This document shows positions 53,888-63,104 of a stretch of DNA of 64,000 nt, one piece after another (positions within the stretch are counted from its first letter, which is position 1; every line of letters begins with the position of its first letter). Source of the stretch: Shimia sagamensis (GTDB lineage Bacteria; Pseudomonadota; Alphaproteobacteria; Rhodobacterales; Rhodobacteraceae); the NCBI RefSeq assembly GCF_900182745.1, contig NZ_FXTY01000001.1:496001-560000 (forward strand), in the 5' to 3' direction. The notes beneath the pieces are model-generated. The model saw nothing but the letters and a program-made list of their open reading frames with translations, was not told the origin of the DNA and did no database searches. A program made the translations under genes and the position numbers.

Positions 53888-54649
53888 ATGTCCAAGGCAC
53901 GTGACTTTGACGAAAGGCCGCTGCCGCTTTTTGAAGCGGACGAAGCCCCTATCGCCCCTCTCTCAACTGGAAAACTCCCCTCTTATGTGGCCGATCACCG
54001 CAAGCGCCTCCGCAGCCGTTTTCTATCAAGCGGGGCGCAGGCATTGCCAGACTATGAACTTCTGGAGCTGCTTTTGTTCCGCGCTATCCCCCGTCAAGAC
54101 GTGAAGCCACTGGCCCACAAACTTCTTGAAATATTTGGAGATTTTAATGGTGTGGTCAGTGCGCCCACAGCGCGATTGGCGGAAATCAAAGGGGTGGGCG
54201 ATGCCATAATCTGTGAATTGAAAGTGGTCGAGGCTGCCGCCCATCGCCTCGCCCGCGCGCGCGTCCTGAACCGCCGTGTGCTTTCAGATTGGCAAGCTCT
54301 ACTGGACTATTGTCACACCACCATGGCGCATCGCGACACCGAGCAGTTTAGGGTGTTGTTTTTAGACACAAAAAACACATTGATCGCCGATGAAGCCCAG
54401 GCTCAAGGCACCGTAAACCACGTCCCTGTCTACCCCCGAGAAGTTGCCAAACGCGCGCTGGAACTCAACGCCAGCGCGTTGATTCTGGTGCACAATCACC
54501 CGTCCGGTGATCCCACGCCTTCCGAGGCCGACATCACCATGACACACCAGATCAACCTGGCCTGCCAAGCTCTCTGCCTGACCTTGCATGATCATATTAT
54601 CATTGGAAAATCTCAGGAACTCAGCTTCCGCAGCGAAGGTCTTTTGTAG
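53888..54649 (+). CDS. radC: RadC family (UPF0758) JAB/MPN-domain protein
   Basis: 253-aa protein. A helix-hairpin-helix-like part (about 55-125, LPDYELLELLLFRAIPRQDVKPLA and LAEIKGVGDAIICEL) precedes the JAMM metal site HNHPSGDPTPSEAD with H202, H204 and D215. Homologues were named for DNA repair, but that assignment is disputed; the metal-dependent activity is unproven. Length and motifs are normal. It ends next to the convergent OmpA fusion gene. Confidence 0.9.
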   Translation: MSKARDFDERPLPLFEADEAPIAPLSTGKLPSYVADHRKRLRSRFLSSGAQALPDYELLELLLFRAIPRQDVKPLAHKLLEIFGDFNGVVSAPTARLAEIKGVGDAIICELKVVEAAAHRLARARVLNRRVLSDWQALLDYCHTTMAHRDTEQFRVLFLDTKNTLIADEAQAQGTVNHVPVYPREVAKRALELNASALILVHNHPSGDPTPSEADITMTHQINLACQALCLTLHDHIIIGKSQELSFRSEGLL

Positions 54650-54650
54650 A

Positions 54651-56210
54651 TCACTTGACCCACACCTCCACCCTCCGGTTCACTTGCCGACCCCACGCGC
54701 TGTCATCACAGGCCATCGGCATCGCCTCCCCAAAAGCATGCACCTGCAAATCAATCCGCTCCGGGTTTGCCGTCTCCGCCGCCGAAAGCACCGCTTCTTT
54801 CACAACGTTCGCCCGCTTTTCAGCGATTTGAAGATTGCCCGTGGCGGGCCCCTCACCATCAGAAAATCCAACAAAATAAAGACTTCTGGCGTCATACGCC
54901 CCCGCCTCCAGCGCCCGTGCCAGCTGCTGCACATTGGACCGAGATTGCGCGTCCAACTTGCTGGAGCCAGTCTGGAACCGAAACGAGGTCGACAGACGCT
55001 TCATACCGGACAACGTCTCCACAAGCCCCTGTACGCTCTCCAGAGACACTTCCTCGCCAGCCGATGCAATGGCATTGGCAAAGCGATCTCCTTGAAGGTT
55101 AATGGGGATCTCTTCCGCCGTTTGATCAACAAAGCCCGCCCGCCGAATCACAATCTGCGCAGAAGGGCTGCGTGTGTAGCTCAAGAAATTTCGTGCCAAT
55201 TTTGGAAGTCGACGCGCCGGAAAGTACAAGAACATCGGGGCGTTAAGCGGATAATCTTCCGTTTTGATCGTCCGCCGAGACGCGGCCAATGAGTATCCGC
55301 ATTGCCCCATTAGAGTAAGGTGTTTGGCATTGCCAGTTTCCGCAAAAGACGCGATTCCAATGGCAAACGGGTCGCGCTCAACCGCATTCACCATCGCCAA
55401 GTTCCGTTCGTGGCGCACAATTGTCTCATCCAACGACATTTTGGAGGGCTTCATCAACTGATCTTCGACTGCCTGCGCAAATCCGGATTGCGGCGCCATC
55501 AAATGCAACGTGATCGGTGCATCAGGCCCTCCCAGTTCGCTCCAGTTGGTAATTTTCCCCGCAAAAACATAGGCTAATTGATTCAGAGAAACCGAGGTTA
55601 TCGGGTTCCCAACAGACACCACTGGAACCATACCGTCCAATGCCAACACGCGGCTGCGGTTCACATCTCCCATGTCTCCCAAACCAGCCTCATACCCCAA
55701 TTGAGCCTCTCTTGGTCGAATCTCGCGCAAAGACATCGCGATATCAGCTTCATCCGCCAAAAGATCCGCAAATCCTTCATCCGCATTACTGGCATGAAAA
55801 TCAAAGGTCGCCAGCCGCTGCTTCGTTTCGGGATCATTCAGGTGATACGTGAAGCGGCGCACGGACTCGCTCTCCCGCGTCACGAGATAGCCTTCAGTCA
55901 AAGCAAAAGCCTCCAACAGCGCCGGCATCAACACTTCTGCCATGGTTGAAGATCCAGAGATCGCAACTTCGGCTACATAATTGATAAGGTTGGGACATCC
56001 TGGACCCTCACACCACACACCGGACCCATCTACGGTCAACTCACCGTAAACGGTCTCTACACGGTAGAATTCTCCGTCAAACCCCAGAAGCGTTCCTGAA
56101 ATTTCAACTTCACCGTCATGCGATTTCAAAAGTACGTCCTGCGCCAAGGCGGACGACACTCCAACCAAAACAAAAAGTGCGGCGCAAACCGCCGCACGAA
56201 ATAGCATCAT
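54651..56210 (-). CDS. PstS-like phosphate-binding / OmpA fusion protein
   Basis: 519-aa exported protein. After a signal peptide (VGVSSALAQ), a short N-terminal region (to about 85) leads to a PstS-like solute-binding fold (about 85-390): AISGSSTMAEVLMPALLEAF, YVFAGKITNWSELGG and PITLHLMAPQSGFAQAV. The OmpA domain (about 400-519) has FRFQTGSSKLDAQSRSNVQQLA, VGFSDGEG and the anchoring QVNRRVEVWVK. It may tether a phosphate-binding fold to peptidoglycan. The upstream gene (56232) is 22 bases away and may share its transcript. Confidence 0.82.
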   Translation of the reverse strand: MMLFRAAVCAALFVLVGVSSALAQDVLLKSHDGEVEISGTLLGFDGEFYRVETVYGELTVDGSGVWCEGPGCPNLINYVAEVAISGSSTMAEVLMPALLEAFALTEGYLVTRESESVRRFTYHLNDPETKQRLATFDFHASNADEGFADLLADEADIAMSLREIRPREAQLGYEAGLGDMGDVNRSRVLALDGMVPVVSVGNPITSVSLNQLAYVFAGKITNWSELGGPDAPITLHLMAPQSGFAQAVEDQLMKPSKMSLDETIVRHERNLAMVNAVERDPFAIGIASFAETGNAKHLTLMGQCGYSLAASRRTIKTEDYPLNAPMFLYFPARRLPKLARNFLSYTRSPSAQIVIRRAGFVDQTAEEIPINLQGDRFANAIASAGEEVSLESVQGLVETLSGMKRLSTSFRFQTGSSKLDAQSRSNVQQLARALEAGAYDARSLYFVGFSDGEGPATGNLQIAEKRANVVKEAVLSAAETANPERIDLQVHAFGEAMPMACDDSAWGRQVNRRVEVWVK

Positions 56211-56231
56211 GATGATGTCCTGACCGTCAGC

Positions 56232-57236
56232 TTATTTTCGCGCGATTGTCAGGTCTTCGACGAGGTTTTTCAACACCAGAAATTCACCAATTGCCGAGCA
56301 ATCTGGCATTTGCAGGACCAATTCGTGTTGATCGGTAACACGCCCCTGCCGAAGTGCACCGCTCTTGATTTTCAAGGGCTTGCCGCAGTTCACCTCTGTG
56401 ACCTCAGCTTCCACGCTGACTTCTACGTCACCCACTTGGTTCGAAATTCCGGAAGGGAAGGTATAAACCTCAGCTTGTCCCGCAATCGATAGGTCTGAGG
56501 TTCCCAATTGAATCAAGAAGCCTCCCTCACCACCGGAAAGAGCTCCCACGTCCCGTGGCTGCCCGCGCCAAACATGCCCAGACGCGCCATACTTCGCACC
56601 AAATTCGCGCGCGTGCAGTTCTGCGCCGCCCCGCCCAAACCAAGAGATCACAACCCGATCGTAAAATGCGAGGCTGTCGACAACCGTTGTTGCAATCACC
56701 GTATCTCCAATGGCGAATGAGGCACTAACTTCCGCCGTTTCAGAAAGCGCAGGAAGTTGCACTTTCAGAGGCCCCTCAGCCGGCATTCGCATGTGAAAAG
56801 TCAGGTCGCCATGTGTAAACATCACTGTCTCGTTCGCATAACACGGCGCTGTAAGGCTCACGTCGATGAGCGCACCTGCCGCTGCTTCCGCTGACATTGT
56901 GGGTACACATCCCAATCTTGGCGCGGTTTCTTCAACTGGCAATATCCCGACTGGAATATCATCGGCGACAGCAACCAAAACTGGCTCCTGGAGTAGAGCG
57001 ATGCCATGCCCATGATCATTTGGCAGACTTGGCAACCTCTCAGTCGTAGAGAACTGTGGAAGGGCGAATGCTTTTGGAAATGGGATCAAGCGGGTTGAAT
57101 TTGGGGTCTCTGCCGACTCTTCATTGACCAAGATTGCAGCCTCAGAGGATTGCATTGCAAAACCGATACACACCGCCAACGACACCGTGACAAACGACAA
57201 CACATTCCGTCTACAGAGGTTCTTTAGGTTGGGCAT
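56232..57236 (-). CDS. Conserved exported protein of unknown function beside secA
   Basis: 334-aa protein with an N-terminal signal or anchor segment (VLSFVTVSLAVCIGFAMQSSEA, about 13-33). The body is beta-rich, with a central proline region (IPVGILPVEETAPRLGC) and cysteines at CVPTM, PCYAN, VNCGKP and DCSAI, which could form disulfides in the periplasm. I recognise no domain. AAAGGAGCATTC lies before the ATG. It sits between secA and the PstS-OmpA fusion gene, in the same direction; its position gives no firm clue to function. Confidence 0.65.
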   Translation of the reverse strand: MPNLKNLCRRNVLSFVTVSLAVCIGFAMQSSEAAILVNEESAETPNSTRLIPFPKAFALPQFSTTERLPSLPNDHGHGIALLQEPVLVAVADDIPVGILPVEETAPRLGCVPTMSAEAAAGALIDVSLTAPCYANETVMFTHGDLTFHMRMPAEGPLKVQLPALSETAEVSASFAIGDTVIATTVVDSLAFYDRVVISWFGRGGAELHAREFGAKYGASGHVWRGQPRDVGALSGGEGGFLIQLGTSDLSIAGQAEVYTFPSGISNQVGDVEVSVEAEVTEVNCGKPLKIKSGALRQGRVTDQHELVLQMPDCSAIGEFLVLKNLVEDLTIARK

Positions 57237-57282
57237 GAATGCTCCTTTGGCTGGGTGCTGATCCTTCGGGCAATTTCACAAC

Positions 57283-57312
57283 GAAAAAGGGCACCCATAA
57301 GGCACCCCTTTG
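57283..57312 (-). terminator. Possible terminator of secA
   Basis: On the minus strand, AAAGGG and CCCTTT form a short stem around a 14-base loop, followed by a T run, about 30 bases after the secA stop. Pairing in the loop is poor, so this is tentative. Confidence 0.4.
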
Positions 57313-57341
57313 ATCTTTGTCTGTCAGGTTTGGTTCACATT

Positions 57342-60053
57342 TCAGGCCAAACGGCCGTGGCAGTGTTTGAACTTTTTGCCGGATCCACATGGACAAGTGT
57401 CGTTCCGGCTAGGGTTGCCCCAAGTTGTCGGATCGCCCTCGTCAAACTCGGCTACAGCTTTTCCGGTAGGCTCCACGTTTTCTTGCTGAGGCGCACCCCC
57501 AGCTTGAGCCTGCGCCATCAACGCTTGCTGACGCATCACCATTTCCTGCTGCATCTGTTGCTGTTCTTCTTCAGAGATAGGGCGCACACGCGACAGTGTG
57601 GTGGTTACATCCGAACGCAGACTGTCCAGCATGCTCTCAAACAGCTGGAATGCTTCGTTCTTGTATTCGTTGAGAGGGTCACGCTGTGCATAGCCACGAA
57701 ACCCAACAACAGAACGCAAATGCTCAAGAGTCAAAAGATGCTCACGCCACTTCGTGTCGATGGTTTGAAGCAGAATTTGCTTCTCAATCATACGCATAGC
57801 GTCAGGACCGAAGTTGGTCGCCTTCGCCGCCATCATCTCATCAGCTGCGTCCTCAAGACGTTCGCGGATGTTGTCGTCATCCACACCTTCTTCGGCGGCC
57901 CATTCAATCACTGGCACGTCCACGCCCAAATGCTCGATTGAGGACGCATAAAGGCCTTCGGTATCCCATTGGTCTGCATAAGTTTTGGGAGGCAAATGCT
58001 GCTCTACTAGATCGCCGATTACTTCGTGACGCATATCTTGGACAATTTCAGACAGGTCCGCCGCTTCCATAATCTCACGACGTTGGGAAAAGACCACTTT
58101 ACGTTGGTCGTTCATCACATCGTCGAATTTCAGAAGCTGCTTGCGGATGTCAAAGTTGCGGCCTTCCACTTTGGCTTGCGCACGTTCCAGGGATTTGTTC
58201 ACCCACGGGTGCACAATCGCCTCCCCCTCTTTCATCCCAAGCGACGACAGAACTTTGTCCAATCGATCAGAGCCAAAGATCCGCATCAGGTCATCTTCAA
58301 GACTCAAGAAGAATGAAGACCGCCCAGGATCGCCCTGGCGGCCAGAGCGGCCACGCAGTTGATTGTCAATACGACGGCTCTCATGCCGCTCTGTTGCCAA
58401 CACAAACAACCCACCAGCCTCTTTCACTGCCAGCTCATCACCCTTGTGTGCTTCTTCGATATCCGCCCGAATTTGCTCGTGATCACCCTCTGGGGATGCC
58501 GCAATCGCTTCCAACACTTTAAATTCAACATTGCCGCCAAGTTTAATGTCGGTGCCGCGACCAGCCATGTTCGTCGCAATTGTGACGGCATTAAGCTTGC
58601 CGGCATCTGCAACAATTTGCGCTTCTTGTTCGTGCTGACGCGCGTTGAGAACGTTGTGCGTCACACCCGCTTTTTCCAGCAACCCGGACAGGAACTCTGA
58701 TTTCTCGATGGAGGTGGTGCCAACAAGGATCGGCTGCCCTTTTTCGTGAGCTTCCTTGATGGTGTCGACAACCGCGTCAAACTTTTCACGCGCTGTGCGA
58801 TAAACTGCGTCGTCATCATCCTTACGAGCAACACCGCGGTTTGTGGGCACTTCCACAACACCCAAGCCGTAAATCTCTTGGAATTCTTCCGCCTCGGTAG
58901 CAGCTGTACCGGTCATACCGCCCAATTTGTCGTAAAGACGGAAATAGTTTTGGAATGTCACCTGAGCCAACGTCACATTTTCAGGCTGAATATCGCAGCC
59001 CTCTTTGGCCTCGATCGCCTGGTGCAAGCCATCAGACAAGCGGCGACCAGCCATCATGCGGCCTGTGAATTCGTCGATCAAAACCACTTGTGCATCCCGC
59101 ACAATGTAGTCTTTGTCTTTTGTAAACAATTTGTGTGCCCGCAGACCTTGGTTCACGTGGTGCACAATCGTGGTGCTTTCGGGGTCATACAGGTTTTGAC
59201 CCTCTGGCAGCAGACCTCGTGCCTGAAGGTGCGCTTCTAAGAATTCGTTGCCTTCGTCAGTAAAGGTAACGTTTTTGGATTTCTCATCCAAAGAATAGTG
59301 ATCATCTTGCAGATCCGGAATCAGTTTGTCGATCGCGACATACATCTCAGTACGGTCTTGAGAAGGACCGGAGATGATCAACGGCGTCCGAGCTTCGTCG
59401 ACAAGAATACTGTCCACTTCATCCACAATCGCGTAGTGATGCTCGCGCTGTGACATGTCGGCTAACTCACCCTTCATGTTGTCGCGCAGGTAATCAAAGC
59501 CCAGCTCATTGTTGGTCGCGTAAGTTACGTCACAGGCGTAAGCCGCCCGCTTTTCGTCTTCAGGTTGCTGTGGGTAGACAACCCCGGTTGTCATGCCTAG
59601 CGCGCCAAAGACGTTGCTCATCCATTCAGCGTCCCGCTTGGCGAGATAATCGTTCACGGTGACCACGTGCACACCTTTGCCGGTCAGCGCGTTCAAGTAC
59701 GCAGGAAATGTCGCAACGAGGGTTTTACCTTCGCCGGTTTTCATCTCAGAAATGTTGCCCTGATGCAGGAAGACCCCGCCCATCAACTGAACATCAAAAG
59801 CCCGCAATCCCAACGCGCGCTTCGCAGCTTCACGGCAGTTGGCAAAAGCTTCCGGCAGAAGCGTATCCAGTGACTCTCCGCTTTTCGCACGATCAGACAG
59901 CTCTTTGGTTTTGTCCTTGATGCCCTCGTCGGTCAGCTTTTCAAACTCAGCTTCCAACGCGTTGACTTTTTCAACGATCGGACGCGCCGCCTTGACCAAT
60001 CGATCGTTGGGCGTGCCAAAGACTTTTTTGGCGAGTTTTCCGAAACCGAGCAT
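57342..60053 (-). CDS. secA: Preprotein translocase ATPase SecA
   Basis: 903-aa motor that drives proteins through SecYEG. The N-terminus is [18 protein letters not shown]. Walker A lies in [18 protein letters not shown], with later motifs [51 protein letters not shown] and [24 protein letters not shown]. The C-terminal zinc tail [14 protein letters not shown] binds SecB and phospholipid. AAGGA lies eight bases before the ATG. It diverges from the parvulin gene. All parts are full length. Confidence 0.98.
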   Translation of the reverse strand: MLGFGKLAKKVFGTPNDRLVKAARPIVEKVNALEAEFEKLTDEGIKDKTKELSDRAKSGESLDTLLPEAFANCREAAKRALGLRAFDVQLMGGVFLHQGNISEMKTGEGKTLVATFPAYLNALTGKGVHVVTVNDYLAKRDAEWMSNVFGALGMTTGVVYPQQPEDEKRAAYACDVTYATNNELGFDYLRDNMKGELADMSQREHHYAIVDEVDSILVDEARTPLIISGPSQDRTEMYVAIDKLIPDLQDDHYSLDEKSKNVTFTDEGNEFLEAHLQARGLLPEGQNLYDPESTTIVHHVNQGLRAHKLFTKDKDYIVRDAQVVLIDEFTGRMMAGRRLSDGLHQAIEAKEGCDIQPENVTLAQVTFQNYFRLYDKLGGMTGTAATEAEEFQEIYGLGVVEVPTNRGVARKDDDDAVYRTAREKFDAVVDTIKEAHEKGQPILVGTTSIEKSEFLSGLLEKAGVTHNVLNARQHEQEAQIVADAGKLNAVTIATNMAGRGTDIKLGGNVEFKVLEAIAASPEGDHEQIRADIEEAHKGDELAVKEAGGLFVLATERHESRRIDNQLRGRSGRQGDPGRSSFFLSLEDDLMRIFGSDRLDKVLSSLGMKEGEAIVHPWVNKSLERAQAKVEGRNFDIRKQLLKFDDVMNDQRKVVFSQRREIMEAADLSEIVQDMRHEVIGDLVEQHLPPKTYADQWDTEGLYASSIEHLGVDVPVIEWAAEEGVDDDNIRERLEDAADEMMAAKATNFGPDAMRMIEKQILLQTIDTKWREHLLTLEHLRSVVGFRGYAQRDPLNEYKNEAFQLFESMLDSLRSDVTTTLSRVRPISEEEQQQMQQEMVMRQQALMAQAQAGGAPQQENVEPTGKAVAEFDEGDPTTWGNPSRNDTCPCGSGKKFKHCHGRLA

Positions 60054-60224
60054 ATAACTTGTCCTTCGTTGACGCTTTCTTGCGTGGCTAATTCTTGCTG
60101 TCCTGGCCCTGTGCTTCTAGAAACGGGGAAACAGCCTGTTTGCCTAGACCTCAAAGCGATGTAAGGGGCGTCAGGAACAGTGTCAACGCCGCCAACCCAC
60201 GCGGCACAAGCCAAGGACCAAACG

Positions 60225-61097
60225 ATGTCAAAACACCTCAATTTCTTGCGTGCAAGCGTGATTGCAATCTGCGGCGCTCTGCCTGCAATCGCAGAGGAGT
60301 CTCAGTCACTTGACACCGTAGTTGCAACCGTAAACGGCGAAGTCATTACGCTTGGCGAAATGATCTCTGTACGGGCCGGTTTACCGGAACAATATCAATC
60401 AATTCCAAGCGATGTTCTATTTGGCAGCATTCTAGAACAGTTGGTGCAACAAACCGCTCTGGCACAAGGCCTAGGCGAGGCGATTCCGCAACGGGTCGAA
60501 ATTGCTTTGAACAACGAGCGTCGGACTTTACTGGCGGCAGAAGCACTTGAAGCCTTCGTTTTGCAAAACAATTTGAGCGAAGATGAGCTTCGTGCGGCTT
60601 ATGACGACAAGTATCAAGGGTTTGTCGGCGAGGAAGAGTTCAGCGCAAGCCACATTCTTGTCCCATCCGAGGAAGAAGCCAAGACAATCCGTAAGGATCT
60701 TAAAGACGGGGCCGATTTTGCCGAAACTGCAAAAGCTAAGTCGACAGGTCCCTCCGGTGCATCCGGTGGAAGCCTAGGTTGGTTCGGTATGGGGCAAATG
60801 GTTAAGCCTTTCGAAGAAGCTGTTGTCGGACTTGCAGTGGGGGAAATTTCCCAGCCAGTTCAGACTCAGTTTGGATGGCATCTGATCCTGCTGAACGACG
60901 CCCGCAAGTCACTCGCCCCATCGTTTGAAGACGCGAAAGCGGAACTTGAATCCGAAGCACAACGGCGCGCTGTGGAGGCTTTTATCGCCACCACAACTGC
61001 TGACGCACAAGTTGACCAGACAGGCGCCGAAGGCATCGACCCGAGTGTTTTGACACAAATCCAGTTGTTAAACCCAAATACCGCGCAGGATCACTAA
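60225..61097 (+). CDS. Periplasmic parvulin-type peptidyl-prolyl isomerase
   Basis: 290-aa exported foldase. The signal peptide is residues 1-19 ([16 protein letters not shown]). The PPIase domain (about 135-230) contains [56 protein letters not shown] and [12 protein letters not shown], the classic parvulin signature. A helical N-terminal chaperone part (about 30-130) resembles SurA/PrsA. ATG 60225 has AAGGA seven bases upstream. It overlaps none but abuts argJ (next base). It may help outer-membrane proteins fold after SecA export, which its divergent neighbour performs. Confidence 0.9.
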   Translation: MSKHLNFLRASVIAICGALPAIAEESQSLDTVVATVNGEVITLGEMISVRAGLPEQYQSIPSDVLFGSILEQLVQQTALAQGLGEAIPQRVEIALNNERRTLLAAEALEAFVLQNNLSEDELRAAYDDKYQGFVGEEEFSASHILVPSEEEAKTIRKDLKDGADFAETAKAKSTGPSGASGGSLGWFGMGQMVKPFEEAVVGLAVGEISQPVQTQFGWHLILLNDARKSLAPSFEDAKAELESEAQRRAVEAFIATTTADAQVDQTGAEGIDPSVLTQIQLLNPNTAQDH

Positions 61098-62327
61098 ATG
61101 GCCAAAATTGAACATGTCTCGCCGCTAGCGCCTGCGTCTTTCCCCGAACTACCCATCGTCAAAGGCGTGTCTTTTGCAGCTGTAGAAGCGGGCGTGAAGT
61201 ATGCAGGCCGAAAAGACGTGATGCTTGCGGTTATGGCGCCAGGTAGCTCAGTCGCCGGGGTGTTCACCAAATCGGCTACGCGATCCGCTGCTGTTCTGGA
61301 TTGCCAATCAAAAGTTGGCAACGACGCCCCATCCGGCGCTGCTTTCATTGTAAATTCTGGCAATGCCAATGCCTTTACTGGTGGCAATGGGGAGCGTTCA
61401 GTTCAAGCCGTAACCCAAGCAGTTGCGGATTGCGTAGGAGTACCAACTTCACGAGTATTCTCCTCCTCAACCGGCGTTATTGGCGAACCGTTACCGCACG
61501 AGCGGATCACAGTGAAGCTTCGAGAATTGCGCGAAGGATTGTCGGCTGATGGAATTGAGCAGGCCGCTCAAGCAATCCGGACAACGGACACGTTTGCCAA
61601 AGGCGCTTCAAAAACTATCGATATTGATGGTCAAACCGTACAAATTGCGGGGATCGCCAAAGGGTCCGGCATGATTGCTCCGGACATGGCCACGATGCTG
61701 GTCTACATTTTCACAGACGCCAAGATTGACCGTGTTGACTTGCAGGCTTTTGTTTCCGAGCTCAATGAGGTCACCTTCAACGCCATTACGGTCGACAGCG
61801 ACACTTCGACGTCAGATACACTGTTGGTCGCCGCAACCGGCCTTGCGGGTGTGAAGGTCACGCCAGAGAGCAAAGCGTTTAAATCTGCGCTACATGACGT
61901 GATGCTCGACCTTGCACATCAGGTTGTCCGCGATGGTGAAGGCGCGACAAAGTTTGTCGAAGTCCGTGTGTCAGGTGCTAAGTCTCCGGCCGATGCACGC
62001 ATCCATGCCAGCGCCATTGCAAATTCGCCACTCGTAAAAACGGCCATTGCTGGCGAAGACCCCAATTGGGGGCGTATTGTCATGGCCATCGGAAAATCTG
62101 GTGCCGCGGCGGATCGGGACAAATTAAGTATTCGATTTGGCGAAATTTTGGTTGCAGAGAACGGGTGGGTTGCCCCCTCTTACAATGAAGATGACGGCGC
62201 GACGTACATGAAAAATCAGGGCATTGTTCTGCATGTCGATCTAGGGCTTGGAGACTCGTCTGACACCATGTGGACCTGTGATCTCACCCATGGTTACATC
62301 ACCATCAATGCGGATTATCGCTCGTGA
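61098..62327 (+). CDS. argJ: Bifunctional glutamate N-acetyltransferase / amino-acid acetyltransferase (ArgJ)
   Basis: 409-aa enzyme of arginine synthesis. It transfers the acetyl group from N-acetylornithine to glutamate. It self-cleaves before the nucleophilic threonine, T199 in AKGSGMIAPDMATML. The oxyanion residues lie in SSSTGVIGE (about 122-130). C-terminal DDGATYMKNQGIVLHVDLG is normal. The ATG directly follows the parvulin stop, and mutT follows with a GTGA overlap, so all three are co-transcribed. Confidence 0.96.
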   Translation: MAKIEHVSPLAPASFPELPIVKGVSFAAVEAGVKYAGRKDVMLAVMAPGSSVAGVFTKSATRSAAVLDCQSKVGNDAPSGAAFIVNSGNANAFTGGNGERSVQAVTQAVADCVGVPTSRVFSSSTGVIGEPLPHERITVKLRELREGLSADGIEQAAQAIRTTDTFAKGASKTIDIDGQTVQIAGIAKGSGMIAPDMATMLVYIFTDAKIDRVDLQAFVSELNEVTFNAITVDSDTSTSDTLLVAATGLAGVKVTPESKAFKSALHDVMLDLAHQVVRDGEGATKFVEVRVSGAKSPADARIHASAIANSPLVKTAIAGEDPNWGRIVMAIGKSGAAADRDKLSIRFGEILVAENGWVAPSYNEDDGATYMKNQGIVLHVDLGLGDSSDTMWTCDLTHGYITINADYRS

Positions 62328-62722
62328 GAACGATACTGGTCTCCGCTGTAGCTCTCATAGACGTTGATGGTCGAATTTTGCTCGCGCAACGACCTGCGGG
62401 AAAATCCATGGCTGGCCTTTGGGAGTTTCCTGGCGGTAAAGTTGAAGCTGGAGAAACTCCGGAAGTGGCCCTTGTCCGCGAACTCAAAGAAGAACTAGGC
62501 ATCGACACCTGGGAAAGCTGCCTTGCGCCGCTCACATTTGCCTCACATGGCTACGATGATTTCCATTTGCTCATGCCACTTTTTGCATGCCGAAAATGGA
62601 AAGGTATCCCGACTGCTCAAGAAGGCCAAAATTTGACGTGGGTTAAATCCAAAGACCTTCGAAAATTCGAAATGCCACCGGCAGACATTCCTTTGATCCC
62701 TATTTTGCGGGATTGGCTTTGA
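62324..62722 (+). CDS. mutT: Nudix hydrolase, 8-oxo-dGTP diphosphatase (MutT)
   Basis: 132-aa nucleotide-pool sanitising enzyme that hydrolyses 8-oxo-dGTP. The Nudix box GGKVEAGETPEVALVRELKEEL... matches Gx5Ex7REUxEEL. The preceding AQRPAGKSMAGLWEFPG is a MutT signature. The GTG start overlaps the argJ stop. Together with mutM elsewhere in this window, it guards against oxidised guanine. Confidence 0.93.
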   Translation: MRTILVSAVALIDVDGRILLAQRPAGKSMAGLWEFPGGKVEAGETPEVALVRELKEELGIDTWESCLAPLTFASHGYDDFHLLMPLFACRKWKGIPTAQEGQNLTWVKSKDLRKFEMPPADIPLIPILRDWL

Positions 62723-62813
62723 CGGCATAAATTGTGCAAACATCTGCCGACTTGGCAACATTTTGTAGCAGTTAAAGAAACGAACAGCTTCCCTCGTTGG
62801 CTTTTGTATCCTA

Positions 62814-62844
62814 ACATGAAATTCATGTGACGGTGTAATACACC
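62814..62844. promoter_or_regulatory. Two adjacent perfect palindromes upstream of a small ORF
   Basis: ACATGAAATTCATGT (62814-62828) and GGTGTAATACACC (62832-62844) are both perfect odd palindromes with a single central base, four bases apart. A TTAACC element (near 62850), resembling a CtrA half-site, follows. They lie in the gap upstream of the small ORF and are likely regulator sites; the factor is unknown. Confidence 0.55.
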
Positions 62845-62898
62845 AAATGTTAACCAATTTACTGTTTCATGAATGTCAATCAAATGGGGATTTTTGAC

Positions 62899-63024
62899 AT
62901 GCTTAAGACGATCACAGTTGGTAGTTGTGTTTCAATTCAAGGCCAGGTGGTGAAAAGTTTGCCAGACGGTCGTGTTTCGATCCGTGTTGGGGATACAGTG
63001 TATTCGGGTAAGCCCATTTCCTAA
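62899..63024 (+). CDS. Small protein of unknown function (41 aa)
   Basis: The frame from ATG 62899 gives MLKTITVGSCVSIQGQVV followed by KSLPDGRVSIRVGDTVYSGK and PIS. GGGGA lies eight bases before this ATG. In-frame ATGs at 62884 and 62869 would extend it to 46 or 51 residues. The peptide looks like alternating beta strands, much like a small beta-barrel or OB/SH3-type module. A strong terminator follows at once, and palindromes lie upstream, so it appears to be an independent transcription unit. I do not recognise the family. Confidence 0.65.
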   Translation: MLKTITVGSCVSIQGQVVKSLPDGRVSIRVGDTVYSGKPIS

Positions 63025-63046
63025 TAGCACAACAGACAATCCAAAG

Positions 63047-63079
63047 AAAAAGGCCGCCTCTAACTGAGGCGGCCTTTTT
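63047..63079. terminator. Bidirectional rho-independent terminator
   Basis: AAAAAGGCCGCCTC (63047-63060) pairs perfectly with GAGGCGGCCTTTTT (63066-63079) across a 5-base loop. It serves the small ORF and, on the other strand, infB. Confidence 0.95.
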
Positions 63080-63104
63080 CTTTGTCCGGGATTAAGACGC
63101 TGGT

